NCBI GenBank assembly: GCA_002368605.1
Contig: DFEB01000043.1
Span: 1-41,215, forward strand
Length of the DNA: 41,215 bases
Reading direction: 5' to 3'
Source of the DNA: Treponema sp. UBA3813
GTDB taxonomy: Bacteria > Spirochaetota > Spirochaetia > Treponematales > Treponemataceae
The translations under genes and the position numbers were made by a program. Under the pieces are notes generated by a model that was not told where the DNA came from, did no database searches, and saw only the letters and a list, made by a program, of their open reading frames with translations. Each line of letters begins with the position of its first letter. The first letter of the stretch is position 1. Shown here piece after piece: positions 17,290-26,281 of this stretch.

Positions 17290-17292
17290 TTT

Positions 17293-18105
17293 TTAATTGC
17301 CAGCCATGAGTTCTAGGTAGGGCTTAGTATATATGGCATCGTCTTGTTTTACAAGAGCAGCATTTGAAATTGAGATAAGCGTGGTTTCATATTCCATTTT
17401 GCCACTGATTTTTTTACCCTTGAGATTGTCCATAATCCTCATGTTTACAGGAATCCAATAGACTTTACCGCCAGCACCATTGATTTTCTGGTAAGAAGGA
17501 ATAATTGTTGTCCGTAATTTCTGACCTGAAAGAGAATAATCTTCCTTCATACGGGTAAGTCCGTCATTTTTTGTAACCCACAATTTAATGGTTGGATAGT
17601 CTACATTCTTTGAGTTAGCCTTGAGCGTAAAAAGAACACAGTCAAATTTTGTTAATTTGACCTCTTCAGCAGACTCTATATCGTAATTTTTTGCATAGAG
17701 CTGGGGAGCAAAATCTGAAGTGTTTGCGTTAGTACCCTGGAATTTATCTTTAGAGCTTGTGAATGTGAATCGTTTGTCAGCAGGATCGTAGAACCAGATG
17801 CTGTTGTCAGTCTGCAAATAGCCCTTGCCTTTATCCTTGAGAGGTGCCTTGATAAGAATAGTCCATTTGAGGGATTTGTCACGGCGGTAAATTGTAGCAT
17901 TCGTAACGCTTCTACCCTCGCCTGGCTTTTGCTGGATAACTTCGTAATCTGCCTTGAAATCGGTCTCATAGAATGCCGTCGTATCCTCTGTTTTTTGAAG
18001 AAGAGCCTTTGCATCAGATGATGAAATCGCATTTGCAGAAAGACAAAGTGAAGAGAGAATAAAAGCACTTGTAAAAATCTTTTTAAAATTCATTGTAAGT
18101 TTCAT
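17293..18105 (-). CDS. LolA-like outer-membrane lipoprotein-sorting protein
   Basis: Probable periplasmic carrier related to the LolA/LolB fold, which shuttles lipids or lipoproteins between membranes. The ATG at 18105 has a perfect AAGGAGG 7-8 nt upstream. 270 residues with a signal peptide (about 1-26, FILSSLCLSANA) and a half-open beta-barrel pattern typical of this family: TDFKADYEVIQ, SIWFYDPADKRFTFTSS, KLWVTKNDGLTRMKEDYS and VYWIPVNMRIMDN. It is longer than E. coli LolA, matching the group usually named outer membrane lipoprotein-sorting protein. It lies between ftsX-like permeases and the barrel gene. Confidence 0.85.
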   Translation of the reverse strand: MKLTMNFKKIFTSAFILSSLCLSANAISSSDAKALLQKTEDTTAFYETDFKADYEVIQQKPGEGRSVTNATIYRRDKSLKWTILIKAPLKDKGKGYLQTDNSIWFYDPADKRFTFTSSKDKFQGTNANTSDFAPQLYAKNYDIESAEEVKLTKFDCVLFTLKANSKNVDYPTIKLWVTKNDGLTRMKEDYSLSGQKLRTTIIPSYQKINGAGGKVYWIPVNMRIMDNLKGKKISGKMEYETTLISISNAALVKQDDAIYTKPYLELMAGN

Positions 18106-18135
18106 GGTTCGCCTCCTTATTGTGAAAGCCCCCGC

Positions 18136-19422
18136 CTATTCCGTTGTCGCAAGGGCTTGAACCGGCATGATTTTTATAGACTTGAGCGTCGCATACAACA
18201 CTGCAAGAATCGTAAAGGTTATGACTGCTACGATAACCATTACACTTTTAATAACATCCATGCGCGGACAAAGGTTACCTTTTTCGAGGAACATATCAAA
18301 AGAAGGGATAAAAGAAAAATCAAAAAGGGAAATAATTGAGCAGAAAACAGAGTTGAGCAGAATTCCGCCGATACAGCCGACGATGAGAAGAAGCAAAGCC
18401 TCAAAAAGCAGCGTACTGATGATAGAGCGTTTTTTCATCCCCACGGCCATGTAAATTCCTATTTCGGTGATGCGCTTCATGATAAGAACACGGTATGTGC
18501 TTCCGATTCCTGCGATAATGATAAGTGTGAGGATTGCGATAATAAAGGTGATAATCGCATCCATCGCCAATTCCATAATTTCGACATCATTTAGATTTGC
18601 GCTCAAAGGAATAAATCCCCATGTCTCAACCTTGAAATTATCCGTCGCGTCAATATAGTCGTCTTTGTCATCAACCCAAGAATACATGTTGAGGACTTTT
18701 GAGAGAGAATTGTAATAATCATGAAGCTCTTTTTCGGAAACAGTCCTGTTGGGAAAGTTCACGCAGATTCGGTTTGCATAATTTTGAGGTCGGCCGTATG
18801 TGTCACGGATAAATTCAAAATCCATATAGGAAGTATACATACCGAATACGCTTGAATCCTGAAAAATTCCCCTCACGATTACAGGAACTGTATTAATATA
18901 GTCATCAACAGTTTCAAGCTGGAATGTGATTTCATCCCCTACATGAACATTGAGCATTTTTGCTATGGGAGAAGAGATGAGAACGCCGTTTGATCCGGCC
19001 ATTTCCTCGATTCCGCCATCAACAAATGTAAAACTTGAAATCAAATCTTTTTCATTGTTAAAATCAACGCCTTTTATGACGTTTTGCAAAGCCTGCACTC
19101 CTTCAAAGTAAAAAGACGAGTAGCGGGCGTCAAAATCCATGCGGGGACTGACAATGGCATCTTTTGGAAGGACAGACTTTATTTCATCGATATGCGTTTT
19201 ATAATTATAAATGTCGAGTCCGTCAGAATTTACGGAACACATAAGGGCAATATCGCCGCCGTAGTAGATTTTTGCCTTTTGATTGAGCGATTTTATCATT
19301 CCTGAGCTTATTGCTATTGAGGTTAGGGAAATCGCGACGCCTGCCATGCAGACAAGAAAGAGGCTTATATATTGTGTTTTTCGATAAAGAAGCGAGCGAA
19401 GCGCAATTTTCGTCTGATACAT
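18136..19422 (-). CDS. FtsX/MacB-type ABC permease (second copy)
   Basis: Membrane subunit of a Lol/Mac-class exporter. 428 residues: one N-terminal helix (about 17-42), a large periplasmic domain (about 45-285, MacB_PCD type), then three C-terminal helices (about 288-312, 335-365 and 392-415) around the FtsX motif with GIGSTYRVLIMKRITEIGIY, followed by MAVGMKKRSIISTL. Its ATG overlaps the upstream permease stop (TAATG), so the two are coupled and likely form a LolC/LolE-like heterodimer with the 15.2-kb ATPase. Confidence 0.9.
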   Translation of the reverse strand: MYQTKIALRSLLYRKTQYISLFLVCMAGVAISLTSIAISSGMIKSLNQKAKIYYGGDIALMCSVNSDGLDIYNYKTHIDEIKSVLPKDAIVSPRMDFDARYSSFYFEGVQALQNVIKGVDFNNEKDLISSFTFVDGGIEEMAGSNGVLISSPIAKMLNVHVGDEITFQLETVDDYINTVPVIVRGIFQDSSVFGMYTSYMDFEFIRDTYGRPQNYANRICVNFPNRTVSEKELHDYYNSLSKVLNMYSWVDDKDDYIDATDNFKVETWGFIPLSANLNDVEIMELAMDAIITFIIAILTLIIIAGIGSTYRVLIMKRITEIGIYMAVGMKKRSIISTLLFEALLLLIVGCIGGILLNSVFCSIISLFDFSFIPSFDMFLEKGNLCPRMDVIKSVMVIVAVITFTILAVLYATLKSIKIMPVQALATTE

Positions 19423-20849
19423 TATTTTGCCCCCTGCATCGCCTCAACGGGATTAACCCTGATGGCATTGATAAGCGGGTAAATCCAGGCGATAAGACCA
19501 ATGAAAATTGAGAGCGAGAAAGCCCCCAGAAGATTTTGCAAGGAAACAGAAGTTTGCAGAACCGTTCCTCCGAAAAGCTGTACGATGAATGAGTTTGAGA
19601 AAGTGATGTGCATGGACGAAACGACATGCGAGCCGATTATGCCGAGGATACAGCCTGAAATTCCTGCTATGAAAGCCATGATTAAAGTCTCAGAGGCACA
19701 TTCTTTCGTGATGTAGCGTTTGTTCGCCCCGATAGCCCTCATCGTGCCTATTTCACGGATACGGTCGAGAACATTAATGACAAGCGTATTATTAACGACG
19801 ATAAAACCGGCTCCAAGAATTATGATGATACCGATATTGAGGATAAGACGAAGAACGTAGAGGTAAAAAGCAGTGTTTCCCGCAGAACTTCTCCAGTTGA
19901 CTGCTTCGCAAGGCCAGTCATTTTCTTTGAAAGTCTTGTTTAATGATTTGATTAATTTTTTGACTTTTTTAGGATTATCAGCCCTACAAATCAGGAAATT
20001 CCATGACGATGAATTTGTGTAACTGTTCTCCAAAGCGGCAATATCCTCGCTTGAGACGGTGATTTCATCAGTTGTGATACCCTCGCTTGTGTCTTCGGCA
20101 TCAGAAAAAAACGATTCCAGGTCAAAATCCGTGAGCATTTTTTCTATGTCATCGGAAAATTCGACTTTATCAGCAGATGACAAATCAGACATATCCATGA
20201 TTGCCCGGACAGTTTCTGGATTTGTAAGAACGATTTTGTCGAGAATCGCATTGTCAACAGAATATTCATAAATTGCGGTGAGAGGAACGGAACGGATACG
20301 AGAGGAGAATCCCTCGCTGATTTCAAACTGAAGGGTATCCCCTATTTTTACCTTTAGTTTTTCTGCATAAGGCTTTGAAAGCATGATTCCCTTTTCGCCA
20401 TCTGCCCATGCATTACCCTCTATAAGACGGATTGAAGACATGAGCTCTAAGTACTTGGAGGCAGGAACTCCGAACATGTAGCATTTTGTGTCTTCAGAAT
20501 CACTCTCTAAGACAGCCATGCCTGAAACTTGGGGAACGAGATTATTGATAGAGGGATGCTCTGAAAGAAAACTGTAAATCTCATCATAGGGAATAAGTTT
20601 TGGAAGCTCAGTAAGACTGCCAGTAACTGGAGTCTCATCGCCAAAAAGCGACAAAGGAGACTTGTATTCAGGACGGATAACGATGTCTCCTGTAAAACTT
20701 GAGACAAAAGTCTCCTGAACGCCCTGCTCCGTGCTGTCAAAAACGGCATTCGTAATTACAAGCAGCATAACTGCAAAGGCGATAAAAAGAATTATGACGA
20801 AAGAACTTTTTTTAGAGATAATGTTCTTGAATGCGAGATAGAGAAGCAT
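19422..20849 (-). CDS. FtsX/MacB-type ABC permease (first copy)
   Basis: 475-residue permease with the same plan: helix 1 about residues 14-35, periplasmic domain about 40-330 with an extra acidic insertion (SEDIAALE region), then three helices around IIILGAGFIVVNNTLVIN, RIREIGTMRAIGANKRYI (the conserved FtsX cytoplasmic loop) and IFIGLIAWIYPLINA. First gene of the permease-permease-LolA-like-barrel operon. A TATAAT box 8 nt before the ATG indicates its own leaderless promoter after the ABC exporter gene. Known LolCE move lipoproteins; substrate here is inferred. Confidence 0.9.
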   Translation of the reverse strand: MLLYLAFKNIISKKSSFVIILFIAFAVMLLVITNAVFDSTEQGVQETFVSSFTGDIVIRPEYKSPLSLFGDETPVTGSLTELPKLIPYDEIYSFLSEHPSINNLVPQVSGMAVLESDSEDTKCYMFGVPASKYLELMSSIRLIEGNAWADGEKGIMLSKPYAEKLKVKIGDTLQFEISEGFSSRIRSVPLTAIYEYSVDNAILDKIVLTNPETVRAIMDMSDLSSADKVEFSDDIEKMLTDFDLESFFSDAEDTSEGITTDEITVSSEDIAALENSYTNSSSWNFLICRADNPKKVKKLIKSLNKTFKENDWPCEAVNWRSSAGNTAFYLYVLRLILNIGIIIILGAGFIVVNNTLVINVLDRIREIGTMRAIGANKRYITKECASETLIMAFIAGISGCILGIIGSHVVSSMHITFSNSFIVQLFGGTVLQTSVSLQNLLGAFSLSIFIGLIAWIYPLINAIRVNPVEAMQGAK

Positions 20850-20857
20850 ATAGGTAG

Positions 20858-20863
20858 ATTATA
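20858..20863 (-). promoter_or_regulatory. -10 box of the permease operon, 8 nt before ATG
   Basis: TATAAT on the minus strand, 8 nt upstream of ATG 20849, inside the 35-nt gap after the ABC exporter stop. No RBS and no convincing -35 box are visible. Confidence 0.6.
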
Positions 20864-20884
20864 TAGGAAAAGAAGTATTTTCGG

Positions 20885-22624
20885 CTATACCCGCTCTGCT
20901 TTTCCCCCATCAAATTTAATCTTAAAATCACAGTTTTCAAGGGTGCTAAGACGATGAGCAATGGCAATAATCGTAATTTTTCCTTTTAGTTTTAAGATTG
21001 TATCTGTAATCTGTTTTTCGGTCTCATTGTCAAGGGCACTGGTCGCTTCATCGAGAATCAAGACATTTGGATTGTGGTACAAGGCCCTCGCAATACCGAT
21101 TCGCTGCTTCTGCCCACCAGAAAGTTTTGCACCTCGGTCACCGACATTAGTGTTTTCCTTTTCAGGCAAAGTCTGAACGAAATCGTAAAGCTCTGCCATT
21201 CTAAGCACTTCCAGAATACGAGAATCGTCAATTTCTTCTGGTGCAAGTCCGAAAGCGATATTATCTTTTATCGAACCATCAATAAGGTAAATGCTCTGAG
21301 GAACATATGCTATATTGTTCAGCCAGCTAGAAAGATTTTTGTGAATATCATGACCATCAACGGTTATAGTACCAGATTTTGGCGGAAGAAGCCCAAGGAG
21401 TATGTCCACGAATGTTGTTTTTCCTGCACCACTTGGACCTATTATACCAATAAAAGAGCCTTTTGGAATAGTGAATGATACATTTGAAAGAACATCTTCT
21501 TTTTTTGATGGATAAGCAAATGTTAGGTTTTGAATGGAAATCTCATTGTCAAAATTTAATGTTGACTCAGATTTTTTGATAAAATTTTGCTCTTCCAAAT
21601 CTTTGTTGTTCCTTACAATCATAAGATCATTGAACATTTCGGTGAAAAGAGGCATTCTGAATTTTATAGAATTGAACATTGCAATCATCTGATTGAGGCT
21701 CGGCATAAGGCGAACCGCGGCTAATGCAAGGACACCAAGAGTCGGAATTAATGAGGCTGGATTCGCATCTAAAATCATTTTTACTGCTATAAGAATTAGA
21801 ATTCCACCGATAGTAAACAATTCAATTATTGATTTCGGAAAGCGCTGCACAAAAAGAAAATCTTTGTTACTTTTTATGAACTCGGTATAGCTTTTGTCAA
21901 ATTCAGAAATGAAATAGTCTTCTCGTTGCATAACTTTAGTTTCTTTTACGGAATAGAAGCCCTGATTTATCCATTTCCCATTGTTAATTTGACATTTATT
22001 TTGAATTGTACCTGCAATTCCAATTTTTTTTCTGAAATAATTAAGCATGGCAAGAACCAAAGGACCGAGAATAAAAGCAACACCAATAGCTATGAGCCAG
22101 TCCATAAAGCATATAAAAGCCCAGATTACAATAATCGTTATGATATTTGTCATAATTTGGAGCGTACTTATAAGAATCTGGCTGAAGACGGTGTCTCCTC
22201 CGCTATGAATATTTCTTGATATGACAGAAATGTTGGTGTCAAGATGATATAGATAAGGCTTATTCATATAATAAGCATACAATCGCTTTGAATAATCACG
22301 CTGATTGTTGAGCGAGAAATTTATCTGGATTTTCCCCTGCCACAATATAAGAAAATTTTTGAAAACATAGAAAGCGAAAAGTGATATTGACGCAAAGAAA
22401 ATTAATTTGCGGTGTGAATTTATCCCGAAAACAGAAAGAATTTTGGCTATTTTCTCATGGTCTTCAAGCCAGTTTGGGTTACCGATTATATTTATAAGCG
22501 GATATAACAGACCGATTCCAAGAGCTTCAAACACAGCTATTATGAGCATGAGAACGATGAGAAAACTGCAAAGTGTCATTTGACGGCGGGTTAAAATTTT
22601 GAAGATTTTAAGAAAGTTTTTCAT
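20885..22624 (-). CDS. Type I ABC exporter (MsbA/PglK-like), fused permease-ATPase
   Basis: 579-residue half-transporter: six membrane helices in about residues 15-330 (first SFLIVLMLIIAVFEALGIGL), then an ATPase domain with Walker A IGPSGAGKTTFVDILLG, Q-loop AYVPQSIYLIDGS, signature KLSGGQKQRIGIARALY, Walker B VLILDEATSALD and the H-loop IAHRLSTL. This layout flips lipid-linked glycans (PglK), lipid A (MsbA) or exports proteins. Its place at the end of a glycan island, with the same orientation, suggests export of the lipid-linked product. It ends 35 nt before the permease operon. A C7 tract lies about 50 nt upstream of the start. Confidence 0.92.
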   Translation of the reverse strand: MKNFLKIFKILTRRQMTLCSFLIVLMLIIAVFEALGIGLLYPLINIIGNPNWLEDHEKIAKILSVFGINSHRKLIFFASISLFAFYVFKNFLILWQGKIQINFSLNNQRDYSKRLYAYYMNKPYLYHLDTNISVISRNIHSGGDTVFSQILISTLQIMTNIITIIVIWAFICFMDWLIAIGVAFILGPLVLAMLNYFRKKIGIAGTIQNKCQINNGKWINQGFYSVKETKVMQREDYFISEFDKSYTEFIKSNKDFLFVQRFPKSIIELFTIGGILILIAVKMILDANPASLIPTLGVLALAAVRLMPSLNQMIAMFNSIKFRMPLFTEMFNDLMIVRNNKDLEEQNFIKKSESTLNFDNEISIQNLTFAYPSKKEDVLSNVSFTIPKGSFIGIIGPSGAGKTTFVDILLGLLPPKSGTITVDGHDIHKNLSSWLNNIAYVPQSIYLIDGSIKDNIAFGLAPEEIDDSRILEVLRMAELYDFVQTLPEKENTNVGDRGAKLSGGQKQRIGIARALYHNPNVLILDEATSALDNETEKQITDTILKLKGKITIIAIAHRLSTLENCDFKIKFDGGKAERV

Positions 22625-22853
22625 AAGACGATATAGGTTATATTTAGTTTAAAGAAAAACTAGAGATTCTTCAATGGGGGGGAGATGGAGAGAGGGCGAA
22701 AATGGAAGAAAATACTTTTATAATACATAGTATTCTAGATGCAGAAACCATGTCAATGGTAACTACATTATCGATAGAGAAAAGGTCTTTTCATAGAAAA
22801 CTGTATGCATTGATTTTTACACATTAAACCTATAAAAATTTTGTGTGACCCTG
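22625..22853. other. Gene-free AT-rich spacer upstream of the ABC exporter
   Basis: No ORF of consequence. It holds the presumed exporter promoter (weak TATAAC on the minus strand 12 nt before ATG 22624), a G7 run on the plus strand at 22676-22682, and AT-rich sequence up to the transposase relic. The last 25 nt (TATAAAAATTTTGTGTGACC and neighbours) probably represent the non-coding end of the IS256-type relic. Confidence 0.6.
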
Positions 22854-22966
22854 TCATAAATTCTGTGTAAGTGGCAGGGGGTAATTAAAGCCGGGAACAC
22901 GCCCGTCAAATAATATTGCAAATTGATTAAGTGCCAGTCCCCAGTCTTCGATGGACATAGTCCAGC
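22854..22966 (-). pseudogene. IS256/mutator-type transposase, C-terminal relic
   Basis: Minus-strand translation from 22966 gives about 37 codons ending in a TGA at 22854: WTMSIEDWGLALNQFAIL, then LFDGRVPGF, then a Pro/Leu tail. The tryptophan followed by W-G-L-A-L-N-Q is the familiar C-terminal signature of mutator-family (IS256 group) transposases. Everything upstream is missing, replaced at 22967 by the end of an IS3-type element. Non-functional. Confidence 0.75.
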
Positions 22967-23254
22967 TGAAGTGCACCCCAATTATTGGACACTTTAACTA
23001 GGCTGATTTTAAGGACTGATTCCTGAATTGTAAAGGAGTCAGTCTTTTTAATTTAACCTTAATTCTCTTTTCGTTGTACCAAGACAAATACTCAATCAAT
23101 TCTTTTTTGAAATGCTCGACAGACTCAAACTCCTGTAAGTATAAAAGCTCTGACTTAACAATCCAAAAAAGTTTTCCATCACTGAATTATCAATACAGTT
23201 CCTTTTCTAGACATGCTCTGTCTGATTTCTTTTTTAAAGGAATTGTACAATAAT
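22967..23254 (-). mobile_element. IS3-family element relic, orfB 3' end, frameshifted
   Basis: The terminal repeat TGAAGTGCACCCCAATTATT starts at 22967, just where the IS256-type relic stops. The minus strand encodes the C-terminus of an IS3-type DDE transposase ending at TAG 22998: conceptual pieces QSMSRKGN, NSVMENFFGLL, EFESVEHFKKELIEYLSWYN and KRLTPLQFRNQ. Reading through needs two frame corrections (near 23155 and 23201), each consistent with loss of one A. The other end is deleted near 23245, at the stop of the epimerase-GT2 fusion. Dead element. Confidence 0.8.
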
Positions 23255-25204
23255 TTAATACTCCGCTCTGTATGTTTTTCTACTAGTCATTATTCTTGAA
23301 AGATTTTTTAAGATTTTGACAACAATAAAAACAAGAGAAAAAATTTTACGAATAATTTGTTTTTTATTATAATTTCTAGCTAAAATGAAAAAATCTTTTA
23401 TTTCCCTTTCATTATAATAGTTCGATAACCAATTTTTCATTTCTGAGAAATCAAAAGAGCAATGCTTTTTATCATATTTTGACCTAGAATACCAGCTTGC
23501 AATGAAATCTAATGTCTCAAGACGTACAAAATCAAATGTACTCCGAGATATCTTATCAGTATTTAATAGTAATTCATTCATTTTGATATATTCATTTCCA
23601 AAAACCATTGGCAGATTATAACCGCCCTTTTTTTTTACTGATAAACTTTTCAGTATTTTTGTATCATCCACAATGTATTTTTCTGCTGCTTGATTATGGA
23701 GGAGTGTTACATGAGGAAACCAATAGTTCAGAGTCACTCCAGACTTCATTATTGAATAAAATACACTTTTATAAATTCCAAAGCATGGAGCTGCAGTTTC
23801 TATATAGCTCACATTTTTTAAAAAAGAATCAAAATTATTATACTCTTTAGGTTCTTTATTTTTTTCCTGTAAGCTGAAAAAAACAACCGTATTGCTGCCC
23901 GCATATTTAGAAACTGTATTAATCATGTAATTTAATGTTTGTTTATCATTTAAATATGTATAATCATTGAGAAGTTTTAAATATGTTCCATTAGCCATTT
24001 TAAGAGCTTCTATTAAATTCAGATATGAATATTCTGTGCTTTTTTTATATTTTATATTCTTTTTATCTGCGTATTCGTTTTCCAACAGTTTCCTAGTTTC
24101 TTCATTATCTGAATTATCTGAAATACATACTTCGAAAAGAGATGTATCAGTCTGTTGCTCGAAGATTGAATTCAAAGTTTCTTTTAGAAAGTGTGTTCTT
24201 CCGCTTGATGGAATACAAAGCGATATTACAGGCTCATGATTATCAGAATGCAACTTAGACTCTTGTAAGTTTATTAGAGGTATAATAAAACCATTTGAAC
24301 GATAGTGTTGAATAATCTTTTCTATCCCTTGTTCAATTGTTGTTTTTGGGTGCCAGCCAAGGTTTTGCAGAAAACATGTATCAGCATAGGAACTCATGAT
24401 TTCATCTTCACGGTAAGGTAGTTTTCCAAATTCCAGTTTCGACGATGAATCAGAAATCTTTTTTATTGTTTCTACAAATTTTCTGATTGAACAAGTTTTT
24501 CCTGTTCCTACTTCAAAAGTCAGATAATGAAAAGAATATTTTTTGTAATTATTTAATACAGCAATATATGCATCACAAACATCATCAATATAAATGAAGT
24601 CTCGCAACTGTTGACCATAAGTCAGAGCTATTGAGTCTTCTTTTTTGAATGCGATTTTACGAATCATGGCCTCAACAAATTTTGTTGGACTGTCATTTTC
24701 ACCATAAATGTGTTCAAGTCTAAGATTTGCAACTTTTACTTTAGTTGCAATATATTCCAACCATAGATTCAATGTTTTTTTAGAAAGTGAATAATCTAGT
24801 AGTGTTTTATAAGTTTGATTTGGCTTATTGAAATATGAATCTGTATTTATAAAGAGTTTTAGTCCGTGTTTTACAGCTTCTTCTATAAGTGAAAGGGGAA
24901 ACATCAGATTGGTTTCTAAGACTTTAGTGATTGAGACCGAGGCTTCCCTTCCATAATATGTAGCGCAGTGAATAATAATATCAATGGTATGAGAAGCAAA
25001 AAAATCCTTATAATAATTTTCATTCACGATATCTAAATCAATATATTTAATTTTTTTTCTATCAATGATATCAGAAAGTCGTACAGTATCTGAAAAACTA
25101 CGCTTAAAAATTATTATATTATACTGCCCTAAATCTAGCAACTTATGGAGCAGTCGGCTTCCAAGAAATCCAGTAGCACCTGTGATTAAAATGGTTTCTT
25201 TCAT
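23255..25204 (-). CDS. Fusion: NAD-dependent sugar epimerase/reductase plus GT2 glycosyltransferase
   Basis: 649 residues. The N-terminal half (about 1-305) is an extended short-chain dehydrogenase: ITGATGFLGSRL at 6-17, LFINTDSYFN and YSLSKK as the YxxxK catalytic pair; it resembles CDP-abequose-synthase-type reductases. The C-terminal half (about 325-600) is a GT2 transferase: ISLCIPSSGRTHFLKETL, FEVCISDNSDNEETRKL and a DYTYLND acidic segment, then a basic hydrophobic tail. A single chain would make a sugar nucleotide and transfer it. Base composition is much more AT-rich than the rml operon. The stop abuts the IS3 relic, so the original C-terminus could have been altered. Confidence 0.8.
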   Translation of the reverse strand: MKETILITGATGFLGSRLLHKLLDLGQYNIIIFKRSFSDTVRLSDIIDRKKIKYIDLDIVNENYYKDFFASHTIDIIIHCATYYGREASVSITKVLETNLMFPLSLIEEAVKHGLKLFINTDSYFNKPNQTYKTLLDYSLSKKTLNLWLEYIATKVKVANLRLEHIYGENDSPTKFVEAMIRKIAFKKEDSIALTYGQQLRDFIYIDDVCDAYIAVLNNYKKYSFHYLTFEVGTGKTCSIRKFVETIKKISDSSSKLEFGKLPYREDEIMSSYADTCFLQNLGWHPKTTIEQGIEKIIQHYRSNGFIIPLINLQESKLHSDNHEPVISLCIPSSGRTHFLKETLNSIFEQQTDTSLFEVCISDNSDNEETRKLLENEYADKKNIKYKKSTEYSYLNLIEALKMANGTYLKLLNDYTYLNDKQTLNYMINTVSKYAGSNTVVFFSLQEKNKEPKEYNNFDSFLKNVSYIETAAPCFGIYKSVFYSIMKSGVTLNYWFPHVTLLHNQAAEKYIVDDTKILKSLSVKKKGGYNLPMVFGNEYIKMNELLLNTDKISRSTFDFVRLETLDFIASWYSRSKYDKKHCSFDFSEMKNWLSNYYNEREIKDFFILARNYNKKQIIRKIFSLVFIVVKILKNLSRIMTSRKTYRAEY

Positions 25205-25207
25205 TTA

Positions 25208-26170
25208 TTAAAAATCCTCTAGAAAAAGTCCGTTAAAAGCCTTTTTTCTTGATGCAAATAAAACACTAATTACATATCTAACGGCTATACCAATAATTTC
25301 CAATGTAGTGATATTTCTTGGGGAAATTCCATAATGCTCCAAATGGAGAGTATCTCTCATAATTTTCTTATACCACATAGTAGTTATTTTTAATCCTCTT
25401 ATAAATACTCTAAACCATGCAAAAATTTTTTTATTCAATGTTAATAATTCAAGATGTCCTAAATAAATCTTATATTCAGTAATTCTGTTTTTTGGCAAAA
25501 AGAATATTTGTGAAATATCATATGTTAAAGTCTTTTTTTGGGCAGCTTCTTCAGGAGTTTCTGTTATTATCAATGGATTTTTATAACACAACCCATTTCC
25601 CTCTTTACTTGAACATTCAGCAAATATGAGTTCTGTGAAGAATCCAAATGTAATATTGGAATTTAGAATTCTAGGGATAATAGAACAATTCTTTAAGAGT
25701 TGAGACTTCCAAAACATTCCACTAGGATGGCGTCCTATGTAGGCAAAGAATTTGAATCTTTCTTCTTGCGAAGTATAGATTTCATTTTCGTTTTGTGATT
25801 TTACATTTAAATTACAAAGTCCATAACTTATTGCTGGGGTTTCTGTTAAAGTTTTTAAAAAATCTTCAAGTTTATTTCCCAATACACAATCTTTATCCAA
25901 GCATATCATGCAATATTTTCCATTTGCATTTAAAAGAGCCCCATAACCATTTAGAATTCCACCAATATTTTTAGAATTTTCAATCAATCGTAATCGAGAA
26001 TCTTTTATATCTTCTTTTATATTTTGTGTACCATCATTGGAACAATTATCCTGAACTATAACTTCAAAGTCTTCTCGCTTACAAGCTAATAGCTGTAGCA
26101 ACATAGGACGAAGCTTTTCGTATCGATTATAGGTTGGAATACAAATTGACAAAAGTAAATTATACGACAT
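25208..26170 (-). CDS. GT2-family glycosyltransferase
   Basis: 320 residues. GT-A fold start LSICIPTYNRYEKLRPML, then VIVQDNCSNDGT (DxD-type donor site region), NIGGILNGYGALLNANGKY and a conserved acidic segment ICLDKDCVLGNKL. The last 100 residues are basic/hydrophobic and may sit on the membrane face. A GGAG RBS precedes the ATG by 8-9 nt. It precedes the fusion gene by 3 nt and probably acts on the same oligosaccharide. Donor and acceptor cannot be read from the sequence. Confidence 0.85.
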   Translation of the reverse strand: MSYNLLLSICIPTYNRYEKLRPMLLQLLACKREDFEVIVQDNCSNDGTQNIKEDIKDSRLRLIENSKNIGGILNGYGALLNANGKYCMICLDKDCVLGNKLEDFLKTLTETPAISYGLCNLNVKSQNENEIYTSQEERFKFFAYIGRHPSGMFWKSQLLKNCSIIPRILNSNITFGFFTELIFAECSSKEGNGLCYKNPLIITETPEEAAQKKTLTYDISQIFFLPKNRITEYKIYLGHLELLTLNKKIFAWFRVFIRGLKITTMWYKKIMRDTLHLEHYGISPRNITTLEIIGIAVRYVISVLFASRKKAFNGLFLEDF

Positions 26171-26281
26171 TGTTTTTTCTCCAGTAATCTTCTTTTGGGA
26201 GTCTCATTACGATAAAAGATTTCTCTATTTAGCTAATCAGAAATGTTATTTTCCAATTTATGCATCCTTACTTAATGATGT

